From NCBI RefSeq assembly GCF_902686445.1, contig NC_062220.1:95728143-95792142 (forward strand): a stretch of 64,000 nt of DNA, written 5' to 3'. This DNA comes from Sciurus carolinensis. Lineage: Eukaryota > Chordata > Mammalia > Rodentia > Sciuridae. The notes beneath the pieces are model-generated. The model did no database searches. It worked only from the letters and a program-made list of their open reading frames with translations, and was not told the DNA's origin. Position numbers and translations under genes: made by a program. Below, one piece after another: positions 56,125 to 64,000 of the stretch (positions are counted from its first letter, which is position 1; every line of letters begins with the position of its first letter).

Positions 56125-56737
56125 AAAATATGTACCTGGACTCTGGAAAGCAGTGTGGAAATTCTTCAGAAAGCTTGGAATGGAACCACCATTTGACCCA
56201 GCTATCCCACTCCTTGGCCTATACCCAAAGGACTTAAAAATCAGCATACTACAGAGATGCAGCCACATCAATGTTCATAGCTGCTCAATTCACAATAGCC
56301 AGATTGTGGAAACCAACCTAGATGTCCTTCAATTGATGAATGGATAAAGAAACTATGGTATAGATATACAATGGAAAATTACTCAGCCATAAAGAATAAT
56401 AAAATTATGGCATTTTGCAGGCAAATGTATGAAATTGGAGAATATCATGCTAAGTGAGATAAGACAATCTCAAAAAATCAAAGGATGAATGATCCCACTG
56501 ATAAGCAGATGATGACACATAATGGGGGGTGGGAGGGAGGCAAGAATGGAGGAAGGAGGGACTGAAAAGAGGGAAAAGAGGGGTGGGAGGGATGGTGGGA
56601 GGAAAAAATAACAGAATGAATCAAACACCATTACCCTATGTAAATATATGATTACACAAATGGTATGCCTTTACTTCATGTACAACCAGAGAAATAACAT
56701 GTATCCCATTTGTTTACAATAAAAAAATATGTACCTG
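56125..56737 (+). mobile_element. 5'-truncated squirrel L1 (ORF2 end, 3' UTR, poly(A))
   Basis: Bounded by an exact 14 bp duplication, AAAATATGTACCTG, at 56125-56138 and 56724-56737. The insert starts in the ORF2 C-terminal coding part. The frame 56153-56347 gives residues like FDPAIPLLGLYPKDLK, the conserved L1 pattern. The frame then shifts and stops occur in the true frame. The 3' UTR has the G-rich squirrel tract (56523-56605) and a short A tail after 'tgtttacaat'. It is non-functional but clearly younger than the L1M copies. Confidence 0.9.
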
Positions 56738-57599
56738 ACATTATTTTTAAGACCAATGTCCTACTTTTTGCAATTTTTTGTCAATACCCTATGTTGTTTA
56801 TCCCCAAATACCACCTTGTTTTTTCTTTATTTTTGAAGGAAAATGACTGAAAAAAAATATATTACCAGTGAAAAGAAAATTTAAAGACAGGTAGAATTTT
56901 ACTATCAATTTCCATTCTGGAGATTTTGGACATGAAATGGTCCTTAAGTTTTGTTAGGAAAAAAAGAAGAAAAAAATTGCTATATATTTGGATAAAACTC
57001 AGAGGAACAACAACATTAGATTTCAAGTTAGTAATATAGCCTTTATGACCAGGTATGCTTGCTTCCAAGCATGTGAATTTGTTCTCCTAACAAATCTAGT
57101 ATTTAGGGCATGAGTTAGGAAAGTAAAGGGTAAGTAGAATTCCCTGTTTCTTTGCCTGAAGGCAAAATTTTAAATAGTATTTTGTATCTATGAGCAAAAT
57201 GTTTTAGATTAACCTAAAGAAGGTAGGCCTTTTAGAAAAATACACTACAGATTTGGATATAAGATCAAGATAGGTTGCATGAATAACATAATTATGTTAT
57301 CTTAAGTACTCATAATTGAGGTAAGATTCTCTAATTTGCATATGCATTTATGAAAATAGGAAAGTTTTGTAATACTTGGGAAAGATGATTCTGTGGTTTA
57401 TTCCAAAGAGACTAATTATAAAAGGAAAAGTATCTCAACATTTTAGGGAGCGAGTTGTGGGTATGTTACTTTTTAATTAAGATAAAAAATTATCTACTTT
57501 AGATACTGATTTTCTCATCTGAAATTCCAGATACAGAGAGACAAAAATTAAGTAAAGAAAGGAATTTTCTTTGGGTTCAATTTCATCACAGCCAAAGGA
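56738..57599. other. Unassigned sequence
   Basis: A/T-rich. No gene or repeat is recognised. Confidence 0.4.
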
Positions 57600-57745
57600 A
57601 AGCTCTTCTTTTATTATCCCCATTTACAAATGAAACAGAAAGTCAAAAAGGTTAAGTAACTTGCCAAATTCATAGTGATCAAGTGGCAGATTTAGAATTG
57701 AAAGCAGATTTCTCAATCCACAGTCAATGATCTTTGTGCTACAAC
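57600..57745 (-). repeat. MIR SINE relic
   Basis: Reversed MIR: 'tattatccccatttacaaat', 'aaaaggttaagtaacttgcc', 'aagtggcagatttagaattg', and 'tctcaatccacagtcaatga'. Confidence 0.85.
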
Positions 57746-58119
57746 AGAAATCCACCCAGTACCTCTGTAGCTGATTTTATAGGTTCTGCTGAGGACTTAA
57801 ATTCAAAGATTACCAGATGATCAATTAGATTTTGGGGAAAGTATCTTTGCATATAACTTGAGCAGAACTGAGGTATTACTGCATATTTTAGGCCTATATG
57901 ATACTGAATCTGTACTAACTTAACATGAGGCACATAGTTGTGGAATGCCATTTTGGAACAGAGACTATGCATAAAGAGAACCCAGTCCCTGCTTGATTTT
58001 GCTACATTCCATACAGGAAGGAAAGAGAGGAATGGGATGATTTTATTTAGTTAAACTTACTTTCATTATGGTTTGCTTTAGAAACCCTTACTGTGATGAC
58101 AGTCCTTCAAGTGTCACTT
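57746..58119. other. Unassigned sequence
   Basis: Nothing recognised. Confidence 0.4.
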
Positions 58120-58507
58120 GGATAAGACTATGCAATAGCCTGGATATTATAGTTTAGTACCAGCCTATGGGGCTATTGGAAGGTGGTGAAATCTTTAGTA
58201 GGAGGTAAGGACTAGTGGAAGGAAGTTAGGTTATTGGAGGTCATTGGGGGTGTGACCTTGAAGAGGATATTGAGATCCTGGCCCCTCTCCTCTTTCAATT
58301 TTTGCTTCCCAGCCACTGTGAGATGGTCAGGTTTGTTCCACCACATACTCCCTACCCCCATGTTCTGCTTCACCACAGATTCAAAAGTGACAGAGCCTGC
58401 AGAACATTGATTGAAATTTCTGAGACACCTGAGCCAAAATAAGCGCTTCCTTTTTAAAGTTGTTTATCTCAGGCATTTTGTCACAATGTCAGTAAGCTGA
58501 CTAACAC
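58120..58507 (+). repeat. MaLR LTR
   Basis: Same subfamily layout as 9250 and 23680: 'tggggctattggaaggtggt', 'gtggaaggaagttaggttat', 'ctgagccaaaataagcgctt', and the end 'tcagtaagctgactaacaca'. Confidence 0.75.
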
Positions 58508-58559
58508 AGATGATATATATGGACAGTTTAAGTATATTGCTTTTTGTCCCTCTGCTTGC

Positions 58560-58925
58560 ATGCAGATATATTAAAAAATCATTTCAAGGTGAATAAATGC
58601 AAATTTTCATCATGATATTTAATCACTTCATAGTATTTAATGTATTCTTTTTGGATATTTAAATTTTAATTATTTTTCTTTTATAAATAACCATTTAGCG
58701 AATATCCTCATGCATCCATCTTTAACATTTTTTTTCTATAATTTTTAAAAAATTTTTCTAGAAGTGAGCTGGAGATGTAGATCGTGGGTAGATCACTTTC
58801 CTACCATGAGGGAGACCCTGGGTTCAATCCCTACCCACCTCCCCCCACCACAACATTCCTAATGGTAAAGTTGTTTGATCAAAAGATGTGTTCTCTAAGT
58901 TCTTATATATCACAAATTGTCTCCT
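58560..58925 (-). repeat. Old L1M fragment (antisense) interrupted by an ID SINE
   Basis: Reversed L1M blocks: 'cacttcatagtatttaatgt', 'ataaccatttagcgaatatc' followed by ctcatgcatccatc, and 'ttttctagaagtg'. They resume after the SINE at 'gttgtttgatcaaaagatgt'. Confidence 0.6.
58768..58845 (+). mobile_element. ID SINE nested in L1M
   Basis: Reads 'gagctggagatgtagatcgt', 'gggtagatcactttcctacc' and 'agaccctgggttcaatccct' (B box kept), followed by a C/A-rich tail. Confidence 0.8.
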
Positions 58926-60309
58926 GAAATTTTACCAGAGCAATAAATTCATAAGTGGCCTTTTTGCTTCTTTTTTTATTTTTTCTAATTCTTACTGCAT
59001 ATTTATAGGTCAATATTCCAAATAAGCTGCTTAATTTATGCCCCAAACTTTCAAGGCTACCCATTGTCTGCAGATGATTTTAAGCTTTATGTAATACTCA
59101 CTGCCTTCCAAACCTAGGTCAGTCTATTTCTAATGGTTTTATCTCTCCAAATTTTCCATATGATTTCCAGGTTTTGACTAAATAGTTTCACCAGACATAA
59201 AAGAAGGATCCTTTTTTTTTCTTTTAACATCAGTACCATACATATTTTGAATTTATTGATCTTTACTCTTCTCCACCTATTTAATTTCTTTCTGTGAGAA
59301 GGAGGCGTCCATTCTACTCCATTCTGTATATAATTTAAATTTAACTATTCAGTTCAACATGAAGAAAATTAAAAGTCATGCAAGTCAAACCTAGAAGACA
59401 AGTGAGAAGACTTAAGAATAGACTTCAAGCTGCTAATGCACTTCCTTCCCATCATTAGATCTTGATTTCTTTCTATTGCTTTTTTCCCTTATTTACTTTT
59501 TTATTGTTTTGTTTTGGTTTTTTAGTTACTTTTTTTTTGACATTCTGGGGATCAAACCCAGTGCCTCTCACATGCTAAGCAGGTGCTCTGAGCTACAATT
59601 CATAAGACATGGATGAGATTATGTCAACTCCTTTTTTTTTTTAAAGCCTGCAGTAATTCATCACTGAATACTAATAAAAATCCAAAGTATGAACCATTCA
59701 CAGTCCTTAACACCCCACTTTTCTAGCCTCATTTGCAGCAGCAGCTACACACTTGTGTCCAGTAACTGCACACCAACTCAAATGCTCCTCAGCAAAGCCT
59801 AGTGGAAGAAATTTAGGGCACTGGAGGCATGTCCTTGAGCTGGCTTCCTGCATCTCTGCCTTGCTTCTGTCCATCCTTCTGATAAAAACCAGAGGTACTA
59901 TTGAAAGACTATTAGTAAGGAAGATATTTGGAAATGTTTGCTACAAATAAGATCATGGATTACTGTTCTTGACATACAATGAACTCGAACACATCACTAA
60001 AACACTAAAACTCCAAAATATCAAATGAGCAAAGGATGGTAATAGATAATAAAGGGGGAACAGTGGATGGCTTATGGAACATTAAAATAATGCAGATAAA
60101 GAACAAAAAATTCAAGTAACTATTAGATACAGTCTTGTTCATCAAATGAATGTGTATAATATATTAATATATACACCGTATATTTCTATATGTACACACA
60201 CAAACACACACAGAGTACAATTTTCCTGGTCACAGTTTGGTGAGGCAGATACACTTACGCATTCTCAGAAGAAGTAGAAATTGCCGTAGTCTTTATTTAA
60301 AGTGATTTG
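58926..60309. other. Mostly unassigned sequence with an antisense ID
   Basis: An antisense ID-like SINE lies at about 59530-59612 ('cattctggggatcaaaccca', 'cacatgctaagcaggtgctc'), with a T-rich tail to its left. No gene is seen. Confidence 0.5.
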
Positions 60310-60670
60310 CCAAGAGCCTTTAAAGGTTCATATCCTTTCATCCAATAGTACTGTTCACTCCTGGCCATTGGAAATAATGAAAAATGAGGACAAGATGGTT
60401 TGCACAAAACTGTTTATCCCAGCTTACTTTATTAGCAATCAAAAAATTTCATGGAATCCAAATGGCCAGGAATAAGGCTACGCTTAAATAATTCGCAGTT
60501 CGTCCGTATAATGGAACTAAACAGTCATTAAATTGGCGTGCATACATGAAGAATTTTTAATGATGTTGGAATTTACATAATGTAGTATGAAACACTGCAT
60601 ACCATTGAATGAAAACAAGGGAAATCTGTCTGTGCATTATATCTCAACAGTATAAATGCATAACCCAGGG
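60310..60670 (+). repeat. Old L1M ORF2 end and 3' region
   Basis: Sense blocks: 'tgtttatcccagcttacttt' with attagcaatcaaaaaatttc, 'cgtccgtataatggaactaa' before acagtcattaaattggcg, and 'atgtagtatgaaacactgca'. Confidence 0.6.
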
Positions 60671-60951
60671 ATATCCGTGGGTTCTGAGTGAATCGTGTGT
60701 TTTACTTCTTTCCTTTGCAATTCAAACAAGGGACTCATATTTTCTTTAAAAATTGCAAGATTAAAAGATGATTTATATCTCACCTTTGTCATGAGTCTTT
60801 CATGCCATGTCATTCATCTCTTCTGTCCTTTCACTACCCTCTTTTGGTGTCTGTTGTTTCTATGGCAGTTGGCAAATAAACCAAGGAAATCATCTCCCTT
60901 TGAAGACCATAAACTCTTCAAAAACTTGAACTGCTTCTTTTTCTTTATTTA
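60671..60951. other. Unassigned sequence
   Basis: A 93-codon frame starts at 60695 and runs into the SINE. Not supported as coding. Confidence 0.4.
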
Positions 60952-61137
60952 TATATTTTTTGGTACTGGGGATTAATAATCAGGGGTGCTCAACCACTGA
61001 CCCACCTCCCCAATCCTTTTTTATATTTTATTTTGAGACAGAGTCTTGCTAAGTTGCTAAGGCTGGTCTTGAACTCGTGATCCTCCTACCTCAGCCTCCT
61101 GAGTCACTGGAGTTATAGGTGTACGCCACCATGCTGA
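60952..61137 (-). mobile_element. B1-dID dimeric SINE (antisense)
   Basis: Reversed ID half ('tttttggtactggggattaa', 'caaccactgacccacctccc') followed by reversed B1 half ('ttattttgagacagagtctt', 'cctcctacctcagcctcctg', 'ggtgtacgccaccatgctga'). The minus-strand frame at 61057-61338 starts inside it and reads 7SL-type Alu/B1-like residues. Confidence 0.92.
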
Positions 61138-61894
61138 GCCAATGCTATGTGCTTTGTAAAACTCAAAATAATTTAGAAAATGACTAAATGCATGGGTGAC
61201 TGAATGCCTGTCAGCTTTAAACTTTTCACAGAGTTGAGTTGTACCACTTTGCTCTTGTAAGGGAGCAGTTATGGATATAGAAAGCTGAATGGATTTTGTC
61301 TTGAGGGGTATCCATCCAGTGTAGAACTCATGCTCCATCTTCCTTGGTCTTTTCCTTATGTATGCATATTTAGTGATCTCTTAGGCAAGGAATGAATCTC
61401 AGCTTTCCACTGGGAATTTGCCTTCAGCACTGATGCAATGCAGGGCTCTGCTTAGTCAAATGTTTGGGGAGCCTACTTTTTTTTTTAAACAAGTCTAGAA
61501 GCTATTTCTGTGAACACATTTTCATAAATTCAGTAAACTAGAATAGACACTTCCTTTATGAATATCTTGGGAATATTGTCAGAGACCTTATTTAGAACAT
61601 TTAATCTTAAATATTCCAGATTTAGTGGAGGTTGATGGCATTTCCTAAGGCCCTTTCCCACTTGCATTAAAAAAAATTTACACCTAGGGCCTCCACTCAT
61701 TTATTCTCAGCTTCCAGCAAAATGATCTAAACTACTAATGAAGATTATTCAACAAAGACATTCATCTTATTACCAAAATTATTAGTGAATTGAGAAAGAC
61801 CATATTTCTTTATGTGGAGGTGGGTAAGATTCTAGTTTTTATATGATTGATACAGTCTTTCTTATCTTTTGGTCTTGTTTTGCAAAGGATGTGA
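61138..61894. other. Unassigned sequence
   Basis: Nothing recognised apart from short T and A runs. Confidence 0.4.
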
Positions 61895-62110
61895 AAATGG
61901 ACTCAGAAGTTGGAACTTGGATCCTAATCCTGCTTCTACCAACGGGTACTAATTGTGTGGTCTGATACAATGTCTTAACTCTTCAAGACTTGGAGTCTTC
62001 ATCTATAACATGATTATTTGCCTCCCAGGGTAATTTCAAATATAAAATAAAATAAAATAATATATTTTAATTGGAAAATTTTCATTGCTGACAAAGTGTC
62101 AGCTATTATT
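61895..62110 (+). repeat. MIR SINE relic
   Basis: Plus strand: 'tggatcctaatcctgcttct', 'aattgtgtggtctgatacaa', 'ttggagtcttcatctataac', and 'gacaaagtgtcagctattat'. An AAAAT-rich expansion lies at 62043-62062. Confidence 0.7.
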
Positions 62111-62401
62111 AATGCATTTATGTAGGATAATACAGAAATTAACAAAAAGTAATGTGATTAACAGAATGCTTCTCTCACACTCATTCCATTTATTAGAAGC
62201 ATTGCTATTGATCAATTGATTCTTCTTTTATTTTAATAGGGCTTGAAAAAGTATTACAGTGTGTTTAAAATCTTGATTGTGGAAATGGCGGAAAGTGATT
62301 TCTGTGCTCTCTTTCACAATAAATCTTCGTCAAGGTCCAATCTTCCCTTCGTTACCCCTGGTCCTCTCTACAATCCTTTCAATCTGAGTCCTGTCCCCAT
62401 C

Positions 62402-62838
62402 TATTATGGTTTAGACATTAGGTGTCTCTCAAAAGTTCATGTGTGAGACAATGCAAGAAAGTTTAGAGGTGAAATGATTAGGTTTAGAGAATCTAACTCA
62501 AATCAATGCATTAATCTCCTGAGAGGGATTAACTGGGTGGTGACTGTAGGCCCGTAGGGTGTGGCTGGAGGAAGTGGGTCATTGGGGGTTTCCCTTGGGG
62601 TACATATTTTTCTCTGGAGAGTGGAGTCTCTCTCTCTGCTTCCTGGTACCATGTCCCCAGTTGCTTCCCTCCACCACACCCTTCCACCATGATGTTTTGC
62701 CTCATCTCAAGTCCTAGGAGTGGAGTCAGCCATCTATGGACTGAGACCTCTGAAACTGTGAGTCCCCAAATAAACTTTTCTTCCTAAAATTGTTCTTGTC
62801 TTTTGATCGCAGCAATGAAAAAGCTGACTAAGACACCA
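62402..62838 (+). repeat. MaLR LTR
   Basis: Starts 'ctattatggtttagacatta', then 'ggtgtctctcaaaagttcat', 'ggaggaagtgggtcattggg', 'cctctgaaactgtgagtccc' with caaataaactt, and ends 'gcagcaatgaaaaagctgac' taagacac. Confidence 0.8.
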
Positions 62839-63539
62839 TCACTCCTTTGCAACTGCTCAAAAAGCCACCAACACACTTACCAACTCAAAAGGACACCTGC
62901 TTATCCTCATTTACTCACTTTCCCAGCAGAATTCCACACACAGGCTGTTGCTCTTTCTAAAATATTCTTCTTTTGTTTTCCTTTAAGCCATGCTCCCTCA
63001 CCTTACTGGTTCCTCTTTTGGGGGCTTCTTTGCTGGTTTTCCCTTTTCCATCTAACCTACAAATGTTTGGGTGCCACAGGACTTGGACTGGGTCCTATTT
63101 CTTTGAGGTCATTTCTTCCTATTCATAGCGTTAAATACCAGCACATGTGAGTATCTCCCAACTTAAATCACTGATCTGGATCTTTCCCATGAACTCATAA
63201 ATCTGCCTGCCTACTTGATTCTTCCATGTTCAGATAAACTATGTCTAAACACCAACCCTCTGCAAACCCCATGCTCCATCTTCTTCCCCATTTCAGTAAA
63301 TGGCACCACTGGACTATCAAAATGACAATCCACTTCCACATTATAGCCTTTAAAAAAATGGAAATGAGGTAATACAGCTTCCTTATTTAAAATTCTTGAA
63401 TGGGAACCCATGGCTAACCCTACTATAAATTCCCCACCAACTGTAGGACTAACGGTATCTGCATCCCTCTGCCTAACTGATTCAGCTGGGCACTCTTCTC
63501 TCTTTTGAGGACTCCCGTTCTTTGTTCCAGTCACTCGGA
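62839..63539. other. Unassigned sequence, possibly upstream L2
   Basis: Contains frames of 107-115 codons on both strands without support. The right part may be upstream L2 continuing into the next element. Confidence 0.4.
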
Positions 63540-63905
63540 CCTTCTCTTTCCTTTGGACAGAGCAAACTCCTGCCTACCTCAGGGCCTTTGCACACATCCT
63601 TATATCTACATGGAATGACTTTCTGCATGACTGCTCTTTCTCATGCTTCAGACTGTGCCCTTAATTTCCCCTCAGTAGGTCTGCCTTGACCACCTTATCT
63701 AAAGTAGACTATCTCGTACTGCAAGTACATAATTCCATTTATTTTGATTACAGCTCTTTCAAAATGAATTATTTATTAGATAAGCTTGGGAACTCCCTGA
63801 AGACAGTACCATATTTACCTGTTCATCACTTATGTCCTGGGAGTCTGAGAGAGGGCCTGTCACCCAGTCAGCTTTCAGTAAATATTGCTTTATTGAATGC
63901 ACGCT
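63540..63905 (+). repeat. L2 LINE 3' region
   Basis: Diagnostic L2 order: 'acctcagggcctttgcacac', 'ctacatggaatgactttctg', 'gccttgaccaccttatctaa' with agtagac, 'gggaactccctgaagacagt', and 'ctttcagtaaatattgcttt' attgaatg at the 3' end. Confidence 0.88.
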
Positions 63906-64000
63906 TTTCATAGTGTTCCAGGTGAAGGGGCTGAATATGCAGGAGATGCAGACCCTGTCCTACTTGATAAACACTGTCATAATAACTGTATAATGTGCAA

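Noticed and set aside
56153..56347. Protein-coding gene with residues MWKFFRKLGMEPPFDP
   Set aside because: It is the C-terminal part of L1 ORF2 in a 5'-truncated, frameshifted insertion.

Overview
The window is mammalian nuclear DNA, almost certainly from a squirrel-family rodent (Sciuridae: ground squirrel, marmot or relative). The evidence is the repeat content. There are tRNA-derived ID SINEs, dimeric 7SL/ID SINEs (B1-dID), the ID-type SINE with an A/T-rich middle typical of squirrels (48838-48972), and a squirrel-type L1 3' end. These sit among repeats shared by all placental mammals (MIR, L2, old L1M, MaLR LTRs, MER5-like hAT relics). There are no bacterial, phage or plasmid features, no operons and no CRISPR arrays.

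No protein-coding exon can be supported. Every open frame is short, and most are chance frames inside repeats or GC-rich DNA. The one gene-like landmark is a CpG island at about 42.18-43.88 kb, the only one in 64 kb. At its AT-rich right edge lie a minus-strand TATA-like box, a CTCF-like motif, and a GTAAGT splice donor with minus-strand orientation. I read this as the promoter and non-coding first exon of a gene or lncRNA running leftward. On that reading 0-42 kb would be its first intron and/or intergenic DNA, and 44-64 kb upstream DNA. The gene could not be identified.

Layout. 0.6-4.6 kb: stacked old L1M 3' ends, a MaLR LTR and a MER5A-like relic. 4.9-5.4 kb: a younger antisense L1 with a clear target-site duplication and an apparent 3' transduction. 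5.5-17 kb: LTR relics, MIRs, L2s and a tandem SINE pair sharing one insertion site. 17.58-18.01 kb: a well-preserved 433 bp solo LTR. 18-42 kb: largely unique sequence with MaLR LTRs, including one with internal sequence (28.2-29.5 kb), L2s, MIRs and ID SINEs. 42-44 kb: CpG island. 44-64 kb: LINE-rich flank with a nested SINE-in-MaLR, a 5'-truncated squirrel L1 (56.1-56.7 kb) and further MIR, MaLR and L2 copies.

Repeat families were assigned by recognising consensus motifs by eye, so boundaries are approximate (about 10-40 bp) unless set by a target-site duplication. I found no convincing undescribed biological system. The best leads are the transduced L1, the unassigned CpG-island promoter, the solo LTR, the three-copy SINE target site and one orphan open frame.
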